Assembly (NCBI GenBank): GCA_946887345.1
Contig: CAMPKR010000002.1
Coordinates: 1-25,760, forward strand
Direction: 5' to 3'
Source: an uncultured Bacteroidota bacterium
GTDB taxonomy: Bacteria > Bacteroidota > Bacteroidia > Chitinophagales > Chitinophagaceae
Length of the DNA: 25,760 nucleotides
A program made the translations under genes and the position numbers. A model generated the notes under the pieces. The model ran no database searches, had not been told where the DNA came from, and was given only the letters and a program-made list of their open reading frames with translations. Shown piece after piece: positions 1-9,300 of the stretch (position 1 is its first letter; every line of letters starts with the position of its first letter).

Positions 1-42
1 GACACTCACTATTGCTGAATAATAAATTGATTTTTCTTAGAG

Positions 43-66
43 CGGTCCCGACAAACGTACGGACCG
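43..66. other. Small inverted repeat in the leading intergenic region
   Basis: CGGTCC at 43-48 pairs with GGACCG at 61-66 around a 12-nt loop, followed by a T-rich stretch at about 69-75. It could be a weak terminator for a gene lying left of the window. The first 102 bases otherwise have stops in several frames and show no gene. Confidence 0.25.
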
Positions 67-102
67 GATTGTTTTAGTCCGCAACCTTCGTATCATTGCG
101 CC

Positions 103-546
103 ATGCTCAGTTTCGTCATCAAGCCTTTTCATGAGCTCAGCATCGAGGAAATGTATACCATGCTCCAGCTACGGACCAAAGTCTTCGTGGTTGAGCAGAA
201 CTGCGTCTTCCAGGATATGGATGATAAAGACAGGAAAGGCATACACGTCCTCGGGTATCATGGGGATGATCTTGTTGCTTACTCCAGGCTCCTGCCCGCA
301 GGGGTATCTTATACCGAAATGAGCATCGGCCGCGTCCTTACAGATACCGACCGCCGCAAAGAAGGTTTTGGCGTTGACCTGATGAAACGTTCTATCGGCG
401 CCCTGTACGAACACTACGGCAAAGCACCCATCCGCATCGGAGCCCAGCTATATCTCAAAAAATTCTATGAGGGCTTCGGCTTTATCCAGAGCTCCGATAC
501 CTACCTGGAAGACGGCATTCCCCATATAGAAATGATACTGGAATAG
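103..546 (+). CDS. ElaA-family GNAT N-acetyltransferase
   Basis: A 147-residue single-domain protein of the GNAT fold. The N-terminus has the ElaA-type pattern, with LRTKVFVVEQNC at about residues 23-34 followed by a D-x-D region. The acetyl-CoA binding motif A is at about residues 75-90 (IGRVLTDTDRRKEGFG), carrying the R-x-x-G-x-G-like pyrophosphate loop. Family members transfer acetyl from acetyl-CoA to an amine; the ElaA substrate is not established, so none is assigned. The ATG at 103 follows a TATCATTG sequence (91-98) that resembles a -7 promoter box and would leave almost no leader. Length is normal for the family. The gene stands alone, 87 bp before the thioesterase gene on the same strand. 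Confidence 0.88.
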   Translation: MLSFVIKPFHELSIEEMYTMLQLRTKVFVVEQNCVFQDMDDKDRKGIHVLGYHGDDLVAYSRLLPAGVSYTEMSIGRVLTDTDRRKEGFGVDLMKRSIGALYEHYGKAPIRIGAQLYLKKFYEGFGFIQSSDTYLEDGIPHIEMILE

Positions 547-579
547 AACTTTCACCGCGCCGGGGCGCCCGAAGCGCTC

Positions 580-620
580 GTCATTTTCACATTTCCCCAT
601 TTCCACATTCGCACATTAAC
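580..620. repeat. Low-complexity CACATT-rich repeat
   Basis: The stretch consists of loosely repeated TTTCACATT/TTCCACATT words ending in CACATTAAC. A closely similar stretch lies at 13854-13890, where it forms the end of the second msrB gene. Here it sits just upstream of the thioesterase promoter box. It is either a dispersed AT-rich repeat or convergent low-complexity sequence. Confidence 0.4.
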
Positions 621-621
621 A

Positions 622-629
622 TACCTTTG
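622..629 (+). promoter_or_regulatory. -7 box (TAnnTTTG) of the acyl-CoA thioesterase gene
   Basis: TACCTTTG matches the Bacteroidota -7 consensus exactly and ends 4 nt before the ATG at 634, so the transcript would be leaderless or nearly so. No clear TTTG is seen at the -33 position. Confidence 0.55.
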
Positions 630-633
630 CGCC

Positions 634-1149
634 ATGAATTCAAAGACGCCGAAGGATACCTACCTTCAAATGACTGAATTAGTACTGCCCAACGACACCA
701 ATACACTGGGCAATCTCATGGGGGGCCGCCTCATGCACTATATGGATATTGCTGCCGCCATCGCCTCCCAAAAACTATGTAACTGTCCCGTAGTTACCGC
801 CTCTGTAGACAATATATCTTTCAATAACCCCATCAAGCTGGGCAACGTTTTCACCGTCGAGGCAAAGCTCACCCGTTCATTTAATACTTCTATGGAAGTC
901 TACCTCCGCGTTTGGGGCGAAGACCTCTCTATGCAGTACAAATATCTCTCTAATCATGCATATATGACCTTCGTGGCCCTCGATCCTAATGGACGCCCGC
1001 GCAAGGTGCCTGAAGTGGTGCCCGAGACCGAGGAGGAGATAAAAATGTATGAAGGGGCCCTTCGCCGCCGCCAGCTTCGCCTGATTTTAGGGGGTAAAAT
1101 GAAACCGGAGGAGGCCGGCGAGCTTCGTTCACTCTTTGTAAAAGACTAG
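634..1149 (+). CDS. Acyl-CoA thioesterase, hotdog fold
   Basis: A 171-residue cytoplasmic hotdog-fold hydrolase of the acyl-CoA thioesterase (YciA/BACH-like) family, which cleaves acyl-CoA to free fatty acid and CoA. The family signature is at residues 23-38: NTLGNLMGG followed by RLMHYMD, in which an Asn and the final Asp (D38) are the expected catalytic positions. It is followed by the substrate-pocket strand VVTASVDNISFNNPIKLG. The C-terminal 40 residues are charged and helical, as in single-domain members. The ATG follows an exact TAnnTTTG box. It is probably transcribed on its own; the next gene has its own box. Acyl chain preference cannot be read from sequence. Confidence 0.92.
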   Translation: MNSKTPKDTYLQMTELVLPNDTNTLGNLMGGRLMHYMDIAAAIASQKLCNCPVVTASVDNISFNNPIKLGNVFTVEAKLTRSFNTSMEVYLRVWGEDLSMQYKYLSNHAYMTFVALDPNGRPRKVPEVVPETEEEIKMYEGALRRRQLRLILGGKMKPEEAGELRSLFVKD

Positions 1150-1189
1150 GCAAGGTTTTATTGTATAAATTACAATACCTGATACTTTT

Positions 1190-1197
1190 TATTTTTG
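1190..1197 (+). promoter_or_regulatory. -7 box (TAnnTTTG) upstream of the M16 gene
   Basis: TATTTTTG matches the consensus and lies 29 nt before the ATG at 1227, inside a T-rich stretch. Because the area is AT-rich, a chance match is possible. Confidence 0.4.
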
Positions 1198-1226
1198 CTT
1201 TTTAATTTTTTACTTTTCCTTATACT

Positions 1227-2507
1227 ATGTTAGATCGTACCGCAGCACCTCAGATACACGACGCCATCGAGTTCGATTATGTCCTTCCTGCTATCAACAG
1301 GCACAGCCTTTCTAATGGCATACCCCTGTACTGGCTCAACGCAGGTGTGCAGGATGTAGTAGAAGTGGATTGGGTTTTCCCGGCCGGTCTCTGGTACGAG
1401 CAAAAGCCCGCCGTAGCCCAGGCTGTCGCCGCCTTGCTAAAGAACGGCACAACAAAATATACCGCCCACCAGATCAATGAGTCCCTTGAGTTCTATGGCG
1501 CAAGCCTGAAAATCAGCCCCGGCAACGATTTCAGCACAGTCACCTTGTACTCGCTCACCAAACACCTGCCGAACCTACTACCCATTGTTCACGAGATTTT
1601 TACAGATGCCATTTTCCGGGAGGAAGAACTGGCTATCTATAAGCAGAACACGATTCAAAAGCTGCTGGTAAATCTAAGGCAATGCGAATTTGTAGCCAAT
1701 CAGCGCATAGACGCGCTGGTCTTCGGCGAGTTTCACCCTTACGGCCGCTTCACCAAGAAAGAAAAAATCGAAGCGATAACAAGAGAAGACCTGCTGAACT
1801 TTTACAATGTCGCTTACAATATCGCCAATGTAAAAATGTTCATGGCAGGCAATATCGGCGACAAAGAGGTAGGCTACCTGGAAGATGTTTTCGGAAAGGC
1901 GCCGATGATCAAGGCCGAATTACATTCAGAAACTTTCTCTGCTCCTGCACCTTCCGAAAAAAAGCATATGATCATCAACGATGAAAATGGTGTGCAGGGT
2001 GCCATACGCATAGCTTCATTATTCCCTAACCGTCATCATCCCGACTTTGCACCTATGGTAGTGCTCAATACACTGTTTGGCGGTTATTTTGGTTCCCGCC
2101 TCATGAGTAATATCCGTGAGGACAAAGGATATACTTATGGCATCTACAGTTCCCAGGCACCCTTCGTTAACGGAGGATCTCTTACCATACACACCGAGGT
2201 TGGCCGTGATGTTATTGAGCCGGCTATTAAAGAGATTTACCACGAAATGAACGAGCTCTGCCAGAATCCCGTTGAGAACGAAGAATTGTTCCTGGTGAAA
2301 AACTATTTACTGGGCAATCTCCTCGGCGATCTCGATGGCCCTTTTTCCATCCTTCAGCGCTGGAGAACACTCATCCTAAACGGCCTCGATATTGAGCATT
2401 TCAACCGCAATATCAACATCTACAAAACAGTAACTCCAAAGGAATTACTAGAGCTGGCCAACAAATATTTCTGCACCGATAACTTCTACGAAGTAGTAGT
2501 GGTATAA
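1227..2507 (+). CDS. M16 (pitrilysin)-family protein lacking the zinc-binding HxxEH motif
   Basis: A 426-residue protein with the two-lobed M16 peptidase layout. The N-terminal lobe has the usual framework (NGIPLYWLNAG, then aGlwyE, then a K-N-G-T segment), but the stretch that should read HLLEH reads QAVAA at about residues 66-70, so both zinc histidines and the catalytic glutamate are missing. The C-terminal lobe keeps the conserved GSRLMSNIREDKGYTYGIY segment at about residues 290-308, which contains the R/Y pair used for substrate binding. This is the pattern of the non-catalytic subunit of heterodimeric M16B proteases, normally encoded next to an active subunit. No active partner is adjacent here. 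No signal peptide is obvious. It may act with a partner encoded elsewhere or as a binding or scaffold protein. Confidence 0.85.
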   Translation: MLDRTAAPQIHDAIEFDYVLPAINRHSLSNGIPLYWLNAGVQDVVEVDWVFPAGLWYEQKPAVAQAVAALLKNGTTKYTAHQINESLEFYGASLKISPGNDFSTVTLYSLTKHLPNLLPIVHEIFTDAIFREEELAIYKQNTIQKLLVNLRQCEFVANQRIDALVFGEFHPYGRFTKKEKIEAITREDLLNFYNVAYNIANVKMFMAGNIGDKEVGYLEDVFGKAPMIKAELHSETFSAPAPSEKKHMIINDENGVQGAIRIASLFPNRHHPDFAPMVVLNTLFGGYFGSRLMSNIREDKGYTYGIYSSQAPFVNGGSLTIHTEVGRDVIEPAIKEIYHEMNELCQNPVENEELFLVKNYLLGNLLGDLDGPFSILQRWRTLILNGLDIEHFNRNINIYKTVTPKELLELANKYFCTDNFYEVVVV

Positions 2508-2508
2508 C

Positions 2509-4161
2509 CTACTTCTTTATCTCCATAAAGTAGTACTCCTTCAAAAGCCCTTCTCTTTTGTTGGGATTGAGAAATGGTATCGTCACCATCGATACATTGT
2601 ACATTTTCCCGGTTTTAATCATTTTGTATTGATACCCCATAGAGTCAAGTTCATGTCTGCCCTTTTCGTCAGTAAGCAGGTATTGACAATCTGCAAGGTG
2701 TTCAATAGTGTCTTCCATTTTCACATAGCCATCAGCATAATAGTGCAGTGCATGCAGGCGGCGGTCCATCTTGTACTCGCCGATCTTGTTAACGGGTAGT
2801 TTTTGTTCTTTGATATACCGGCCCATTGTCGAGCTCATTTGGTATTTCATCAGCTCCGGGTAAAAATGACCGATGAGCACGCCATTTATCACCAGCATGC
2901 AGCAGACGCTTATCCACAACACTTTTGCATGCAGCCCCTTCTTTACTACCAGGTATAGCCAAATTAGTGTGCCCGTTGCACAGAACACGAGTCCGGAGAC
3001 ATTTCCCGGGAAAACAATAGTTAGCAAAAGGAAAGCAGCCACAAGAAATCCTGTTAGCATAAAGACCTGCAATGGATAAAGAATTTTAAAAAGCTTTCTA
3101 TACTTTTTATGCACTATAATATCATACAGGAAGGCACTCACCAGTATCGCCGCCAGTGGGAACGCAACAAAAATGTAATGCGGCAATTGATACTTTGAGG
3201 AACCCAGGGCCAGGTAGGATAGCACAAAGCCTCCTGTCGTCACAAATTCCTGCTGCTCATTCAGTCTGAATTTCTGTTTCGCCAGCTGGTAAACATTAAT
3301 CAGCAGCGGCGGGACAAAAAATAACATCCATGGCAAAAACGACCACAACATGTTGCCGATGAGAAAATCCAGCTTTGCGCCATTGTTCCAGGGGCTTTCA
3401 CCTGTTATTCTCCCAAAGCTCTGCGACCAGTAAAAAAATCGTAGTCCTGATACGCCCGTCATGCCGTTCACTTCTTTTTCAGGGTGCAGGTCAAATTGCT
3501 GGTACAGGCCGATACTCATTGGTATTAGTAAGATGCCGATGATGACCACGTCAATGATGTGATGCCGGTCAAAAATATTCTTCCACTTCCTTTTCAGTAC
3601 CCAATCGCTGCCCATGGCAAATACGGGCACCAGCAGCGCTATCGGCCCTTTGCTCATCATGCCGCAGGCTATACTCACCGTTCCCAGCAGCACAAACTGC
3701 CATCTCCGTTTTATCTCGCATTCCTTTATTGCCCATATCGCCGTTATCACCCAGCTCATTAGCACAGTATCTGTGCGCACATCATTGGTCATCAGGAACA
3801 TTCCCTGGCATACCCCAAGCACCAGTGCTGCCCATCTGGCAATGTCTTCATTATATAGCAGTTTCGCCAGTCTGTAAGTAGCATACAGCGCCCATATCGC
3901 AAAAAGTATTGAAGGAAACTTATATCCGAAATTGTTAACCCCGAACAATGATATGCTCGCCGCACTTATCCAGAACAGGAACGGCGGTTTATCCAAATAG
4001 TCATCCCCATACTGGTATACCTGGAGGTAATTTCCGCTTTCACTCATCTCCCGGCTTATTTCTGCGTACTGGGTCGCATCCACTTCCATCATGTCCACAC
4101 GTATGCCGGTGAAGTACAATACGGCGATCACGATAAATATCCAAAAAGGTATTTTGGGCAT
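2509..4161 (-). CDS. Glycosyltransferase family 39 (ArnT/PMT-like) membrane protein
   Basis: A 550-residue polytopic inner-membrane protein with about 11-12 hydrophobic segments. After the first membrane helix (about residues 5-20) comes an acidic loop, MMEVDATQYAEIS, with E26 and D28. This corresponds to the catalytic acidic loop of GT39/GT-C enzymes that use polyprenyl-phosphate sugars. It is followed by a DKPPFLFW segment, also typical of the ArnT/PMT_2 group. Such enzymes glycosylate lipid A, other glycolipids or proteins from the periplasmic face; the acceptor cannot be told here. The last roughly 110 residues form a soluble periplasmic domain. It is transcribed away from the epimerase gene through a 41-bp shared region and converges on the M16 gene with a 1-bp gap. 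Confidence 0.88.
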   Translation of the reverse strand: MPKIPFWIFIVIAVLYFTGIRVDMMEVDATQYAEISREMSESGNYLQVYQYGDDYLDKPPFLFWISAASISLFGVNNFGYKFPSILFAIWALYATYRLAKLLYNEDIARWAALVLGVCQGMFLMTNDVRTDTVLMSWVITAIWAIKECEIKRRWQFVLLGTVSIACGMMSKGPIALLVPVFAMGSDWVLKRKWKNIFDRHHIIDVVIIGILLIPMSIGLYQQFDLHPEKEVNGMTGVSGLRFFYWSQSFGRITGESPWNNGAKLDFLIGNMLWSFLPWMLFFVPPLLINVYQLAKQKFRLNEQQEFVTTGGFVLSYLALGSSKYQLPHYIFVAFPLAAILVSAFLYDIIVHKKYRKLFKILYPLQVFMLTGFLVAAFLLLTIVFPGNVSGLVFCATGTLIWLYLVVKKGLHAKVLWISVCCMLVINGVLIGHFYPELMKYQMSSTMGRYIKEQKLPVNKIGEYKMDRRLHALHYYADGYVKMEDTIEHLADCQYLLTDEKGRHELDSMGYQYKMIKTGKMYNVSMVTIPFLNPNKREGLLKEYYFMEIKK

Positions 4162-4178
4162 ATATTATTTTGAAATAG

Positions 4179-4186
4179 CAAAAATA
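4179..4186 (-). promoter_or_regulatory. -7 box (TAnnTTTG) of the GT39 gene
   Basis: On the minus strand TATTTTTG lies 17 nt before the start codon at 4161, within the 41-bp region shared with the divergent epimerase gene. The two promoters must overlap. Confidence 0.45.
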
Positions 4187-4202
4187 GACGCAATTTTAGC
4201 AA

Positions 4203-5234
4203 ATGTTACAGCTGGCATATCATTCCTTCGAGCTTGCTTTCGAATATCCTTTCACTATTGCCAAGGGAACGAAAACCCATCAGCCTACTTTATTAGTTTC
4301 CCTCGGCCTTCGCAATATGCTTGGCCTCGGCGAAGCGCCTGCTATCAGCTACTACAACGTCACTGTCGATTCTATGATAGAAATGCTGGAATCAAAGAAA
4401 AGCGATATCCAGCGCTATGCCCTTGTTGATCCCCAACGCTTCTGGCATTTCCTGCATCACCTTATACCTGGCCATAATTTCCTAATTGCTGCTCTCGACA
4501 TTGCCGGCTGGGATCTTTTCGCCCAGATGCGCCGTATGCCCTTATATCAGCTGTTGCGCCTTAATTTCACTAAGCCCGCCTTTACCGATTATACCCTGGG
4601 CATCGACAGTGCTGAGAATATGATTGCCAAGCTGCATGCCCATCCCTGGCCGCTCTATAAAATAAAGCTCGCGCGCCCGGAACATGTAGATCTCTTACGA
4701 GCCCTGCGCCTGCATACTGCGTCTGCATTCCGGGTGGATATCAATGAGGGTTGGACTTTCGAAGAAACAAAACAGCTCTTGCCCGACCTGTCCGCCCTCG
4801 GTGTCACCATGATAGAGCAGCCGCTAAAAAAAGACGCCTGGGAGGAAATGAAGGAATTGAAAGCTATTTCGCCTATTCCCCTCTTTGCCGACGAAGCCTG
4901 TGTGGAGGAAGCAGACGTAAAGAAATGCGCTGATTGCTTCCATGGCATCAACATAAAGCTCACCAAATGCGGTGGCATTACGCCCGCCCTGCGCATGATT
5001 CACGAGGCTCGCCAATCAGGGCTCAAGGTAATGATGGGCTCTATGAATGAAAGCTCGATAGGGTCGGCGGCCATTGCCCATCTCTCTCCACTATTAGATG
5101 AGATAGATGCTGACGGGCCTCTTTTATTAAAAGAAGACGTAGGACAGGGCCTTCGCTACGACAATGGGAATATTTATATCTCGTCCGCTCCCGGCCTCGG
5201 GGTAAGATTTTTAGGGCAAAAAGTAAATAAGTGA
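4203..5234 (+). CDS. Dipeptide epimerase, enolase superfamily (L-Ala-D/L-Glu epimerase type)
   Basis: A 343-residue enolase-superfamily enzyme of the muconate-lactonizing/dipeptide-epimerase subgroup. Visible active-site residues are KIK at 153-155 (acid/base lysine), metal ligands D179 (FRVDINE), E205 (IEQP) and D230 (FADE), and the second lysine in NIKLTKCGG (252-255). The C-terminal signature VMMGSMNESSIG, followed by a D-x-D at 302-304 (IDADG), is typical of dipeptide epimerases that bind the substrate amino group. These enzymes invert the second residue of dipeptides; the L-Ala-D/L-Glu type recycles murein peptides. The murB gene 24 bp downstream fits a cell-wall setting. Other dipeptide specificities are common in Bacteroidota, so the exact substrate is not certain. 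Confidence 0.9.
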   Translation: MLQLAYHSFELAFEYPFTIAKGTKTHQPTLLVSLGLRNMLGLGEAPAISYYNVTVDSMIEMLESKKSDIQRYALVDPQRFWHFLHHLIPGHNFLIAALDIAGWDLFAQMRRMPLYQLLRLNFTKPAFTDYTLGIDSAENMIAKLHAHPWPLYKIKLARPEHVDLLRALRLHTASAFRVDINEGWTFEETKQLLPDLSALGVTMIEQPLKKDAWEEMKELKAISPIPLFADEACVEEADVKKCADCFHGINIKLTKCGGITPALRMIHEARQSGLKVMMGSMNESSIGSAAIAHLSPLLDEIDADGPLLLKEDVGQGLRYDNGNIYISSAPGLGVRFLGQKVNK

Positions 5235-5245
5235 GGTCACGACTC

Positions 5246-5253
5246 TATTTTTG
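5246..5253 (+). promoter_or_regulatory. -7 box (TAnnTTTG) of murB
   Basis: TATTTTTG lies between the epimerase stop and the murB start, ending 5 nt before the ATG at 5259. It implies that murB has its own very short-leader transcript in addition to read-through from the epimerase gene. Confidence 0.5.
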
Positions 5254-5258
5254 CCCTG

Positions 5259-6272
5259 ATGCAAATCCTGCAAAACATTTCTCTCAAGCCATACAATACC
5301 TTCGGCATCGATCTGCCCGCTGAATACTTCGCAGAGCTTTCAGATGCTGAGCTGTTACCCTCAATCACAAATGATAGTAGCCTGCCATCTAAGAAAGGTA
5401 TTCTTGGCGGCGGCTCTAATATCCTTCTTACCAAACCGGTAGGGGGCCTGTTGCTGCACAATCGCCTGCAGGGAATAGAGCTGCTCAAAGAAAACAGTGA
5501 TCACGTCTGGCTGAAAGTAAGCTCGGGCGAGATCTGGCATAGCTTCGTTATGCACGCTATCTCTCATGACTGGGCGGGAGTTGAAAACCTGGCCTTGATT
5601 CCGGGCACAGTAGGCGCCTCTCCAATGCAGAACATCGGCGCCTATGGCGTAGAAGCAAAGGAAACGATTGAGAGCGTCACCTTCTGGCACTGGCAGGAAA
5701 AAGCCTTCATCACATACAGTAATGAAGAATGTCGCTTTGGCTACCGCGATAGTATTTTCAAGCATGAGCTTAAAGACAAGGTCTTCATCACCTCCGTCAC
5801 TTTCCGCTTAAGTAAAAAGCCTGCTTTCAATACCTCCTACGGCGCTATTACGCAGCAACTGGAAAAGATGAACGTTTCTGAGCTCAGCATTCGTGCTATC
5901 GCAGATGCGGTAATCGCTATCCGTTCCTCCAAGCTTCCCGATCCCAAAGAAATTGGTAATGCAGGCAGCTTCTTTAAAAATCCAACCATCAGCAAAGAGC
6001 ATTACACAGCATTACTGGGAAAGTATCCAGACATGCCTTCTTACCCCGTTAGCGATACTTTAGTGAAGGTGCCCGCCGGCTGGCTAATTGAAAAAAATGA
6101 CTGGAAAGGCAAGCGTTTCGGGGATGCCGGTGTTCACGCAAAGCAGGCGCTTGTCCTCGTCAATTATGGTAATGCTAATGGTGGAGAGATATGGGATCTC
6201 TCAGGTAAAATTCTCGCTTCTATAAAGGAAACTTTTGGAATTGAGCTTGAAAGAGAAGTCCAGGTTTGGTGA
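5259..6272 (+). CDS. murB: UDP-N-acetylenolpyruvoylglucosamine reductase (MurB)
   Basis: A 337-residue cytoplasmic FAD enzyme that reduces UDP-GlcNAc-enolpyruvate to UDP-MurNAc with NADPH, the second committed step of peptidoglycan synthesis. The FAD-binding PCMH domain shows GGGSNILL (50-57) and IPGTVGASPMQNIGAYG (114-130). The substrate domain has GYRDS with R163, and GNAGSFFKNP (233-242) with the catalytic serine S237; a terminal glutamate in ELEREVQVW matches the third catalytic position. The length and the presence of a Tyr-containing insert (YGAITQQLE) suit a type I enzyme. The start at 5259 fits the N-terminal LKPYNTFGI core. It converges on the histidine kinase gene. Confidence 0.96.
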   Translation: MQILQNISLKPYNTFGIDLPAEYFAELSDAELLPSITNDSSLPSKKGILGGGSNILLTKPVGGLLLHNRLQGIELLKENSDHVWLKVSSGEIWHSFVMHAISHDWAGVENLALIPGTVGASPMQNIGAYGVEAKETIESVTFWHWQEKAFITYSNEECRFGYRDSIFKHELKDKVFITSVTFRLSKKPAFNTSYGAITQQLEKMNVSELSIRAIADAVIAIRSSKLPDPKEIGNAGSFFKNPTISKEHYTALLGKYPDMPSYPVSDTLVKVPAGWLIEKNDWKGKRFGDAGVHAKQALVLVNYGNANGGEIWDLSGKILASIKETFGIELEREVQVW

Positions 6273-6313
6273 CAACAGATGGACTGCATTTAAGAACGAA
6301 CCAGGGTGTTCAT

Positions 6314-6347
6314 CCCCTCTCCATTTATGGAGAGGGCCGGGGTGAGG
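6314..6347. repeat. REP-like hairpin containing the histidine kinase stop codon
   Basis: CCCTCTCCAT (6315-6324) and ATGGAGAGGG (6327-6336) form a perfect 10-bp stem with a 2-base centre, followed by CCGGGGTGAGG. The kinase stop codon (6325-6327) falls at the hairpin centre, and the final residues of that protein (SPRPSP) are encoded by the element. It sits between convergent murB and kinase genes and may also act as a transcript end. It has the layout of the elements at about 10.87, 10.96 and 12.32 kb. Confidence 0.7.
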
Positions 6348-9300
6348 TCACTATCGGCAATCTTATAAAGAAAGTGGTTCCTTCATCTTCCACCGTCTCA
6401 AACCATATCTGCCCCTGCCAGAATTCTATGATCTTTTTCGTCATCGCCAGTCCCAGTCCCGTACCTGATGATTTGGTAGTAAAGTAGGGCTGGAAGATGC
6501 GTTCGGCTACTTCTTCTTCTATTCCCTGTCCGTTATCTCTTACTGATATAAGCGCATTGTTGCCATCCTTGCTGAGTATCACATGTACACGTCCTTCCCT
6601 GTCCTCGGGTATAGCCTGAACAGCGTTTTCCAGCAGGTTGGTAAATACCCGCAGCAGTTGGCTCTTGTCTGAGAATATCACCAGCTTCTCCTCTGTTTTG
6701 TCAATTCTCACTTTCACCGTCTGTTCGTTCAGGTAGAGCTCTACTGCTACATCCAGCAGCTCGTTTAGTGCTATTTCTTCCGGCCTTGCCTCAGGCATCT
6801 TGGCAAAGTTGGAAAACTCAGAGGCTATATAGGAGAGGTTGTCTATCTGCTCTATCAGCGATGTAGATACCTTATCGGCCATTTGCTTTGCGTTAGGATG
6901 GTCATTGCGAAGGGCCTGCTGCAGGTACTGTATGTTCAGCTTCATCGGCGTCAGCGGGTTCTTTATCTCGTGCGCTACCTGCCTGGCCATTTCACGCCAG
7001 GCGCTTTCACGCTCATTCTGTGCCAGTATCGCGGCGTTTTCTTCCACGGTCTTCACCATCTTGTTATACTCACGTACCAGCATCCCTATTTCATCATCAT
7101 ATGGCCATTCTATGCGCTCATTCCTTTGCAGGTTAATGCGGCTGAACTGCTTAATAATAATATCAAACGTCCTTGTCAGCCACCTCGTCAGGAAGCCGGT
7201 AAAGATGCTCGATATCAGGAAGATAAAAGCATATAGGTTGATCAGCGTTACAAGTATGTTCGATATCTGTGTCTTCAGGTATTTTTCCGATGCAAAAAAG
7301 GGCACGTTCAGGTAGCCAACTGCTGCGCCGTATTCATCCCGTATCGGTACATAGCACGAGAGATATTTCAGCTTTCCTATCGACTCGTCCTGTATTATCA
7401 CCGACTTATGTTCCAGGAAGAGATTCCTGTAAGCATCAGGGCGTATGATGCGTGCCAGCAGGGCTTTATTGTAAATGTCATCTTGCGATGTCACTTCCAG
7501 TATGCCCATGTTGTTAAACAGGTTGATGTCCACCTTCTGTGTATTCGCCAGGTTGGCAATAAAGTATTTGAACTTGTTGTCCCTCGCCTCTATATTCAGC
7601 AGGCTGTCTTCGTTCAGCGATCCGTTCTGCCTCAGGTATTCATGCGTGGCCTGTGCTACTACTTGCATGGTGCTGCGCAGCCTGGTCTTATTAGAGTCGT
7701 TGTATTGCTGGTTAAAGAAGGTCACCGTTACAATACCTATCACCAGGAAGGAAATAAATACAAGTGCCAGCATAGAGAAATGTATCCGGCGGCTGAGCGT
7801 TATGTTCCTTATGCGGTTCAATAACCTGCCCTTAAAGATATTAGAAAGATAAAGCTGGTACAGCACCGTTAAGAAAGTGATGATCATCACCATGCCAAAC
7901 AGGTAGGAGAACACGGTAATGGTCTCTATCCATATCGATTGCTTATACACCACACGCACCGTTCTGTTCTCTGTTGGCTTATACCACAGCGATGATTCAG
8001 TGCCTTCCTCTGAGAAAACAAATTCTGCTGTGCGCGGATAAGGCCTCAAAAACAGCGGGAACGGGAAGTCTGAGGTTTGTGCAATCAGGTTCTTGTTGAT
8101 ATAGACAGCATAGGAATAGGCCCGCTCCACCGCGTTTGAATGCAAGTTGGCTGGCTGTAGTAGCTCCGGGTATACTGTTTCAGTTGCCGTGCGTTTTTGC
8201 TGCAGGTCTATATATACATACCCAAGTTTGTCTCCCGTACTGTTGTCGGTTATGGCTATCGATGCAAGGTAATAGTGCCCGTCCTGCGCATACTCGTTAT
8301 AGTAGAGTATGCCGGGTATCACCGGGTCGGAATTTTCTATCTGTTTATTGAACTGTACATATTGAAGAGAATCACCGTTATCAGGTAGTCCCTGGCCGCG
8401 TTCATTAAATAGATACACTCGTGCCGTATATCGTTTCAATTGTCCGCTCAGGTACAGGGCATCAAAATGTTCAGTCAGCCGTCCTCTCTTTTCCGGTAGC
8501 GGATCTTTGAAAAAATCCAGCACTACAGCATCGTTTTCAATGTTCCTGGCTACGTTGCTGAACGTATACTCTGTCACATCATCCCTCTGCAGCATGATGC
8601 GCTGGGCAAAGCTCCTGCGGGTCTGCCGCTCCTTCATGTTGTTGAAGTACTGTATGGTAGCCGTGCTGAATCCGCAAATGAACAGCGCCCAGAAAACCAT
8701 ATTCGGTCCCAGCAGATCGGCTTTTACTCTCAGCCTCCGCTCATCCAGCAGCACCACGAAGAGTATCAGCCATATAGCTACACCCGTGTAGTACTTTACC
8801 AGGTCCTCGTGTTGCAGTATCGTCAGTAGTACGGCGGCTATTACCACCAGCAGGTACTTCAGCCACCTGTTACCGGTTATCTTGTTCAGGTACAGGTTCA
8901 TAATGTACACCACCAGGCAGGCCAGGCCGGTAATTCCCGTTATTGTCAGCAGGCCTATGATGGTATAGATATTGGTACTCCCGAATCGGCTCAGCTCGAA
9001 GGAAATGCTCGAGTCCATCACCAGGCTGATCACAAGGCGCGAAAACAAATACACACTTCCTGCAAGCACGCCGGTAAATATTACGGCCAGCCCCGTCCTC
9101 AGGCTGCCGTCTTTCAGCTTATCAAAGAGGTGCCGGTAAGGGGTACTACGTAAAAAGATAAAAAAGATCCAAAGCAGCAGTAGCGTATTTAGTACCACAT
9201 CGCCCAGTGAGCTGAGGAACCAGCTCGATGCATAGAGCTGCACCGAAAAGAAAGGCGTATTCTTTAGTCCGAAGGGTAGCCCGAAAATATACAGCAGGGC

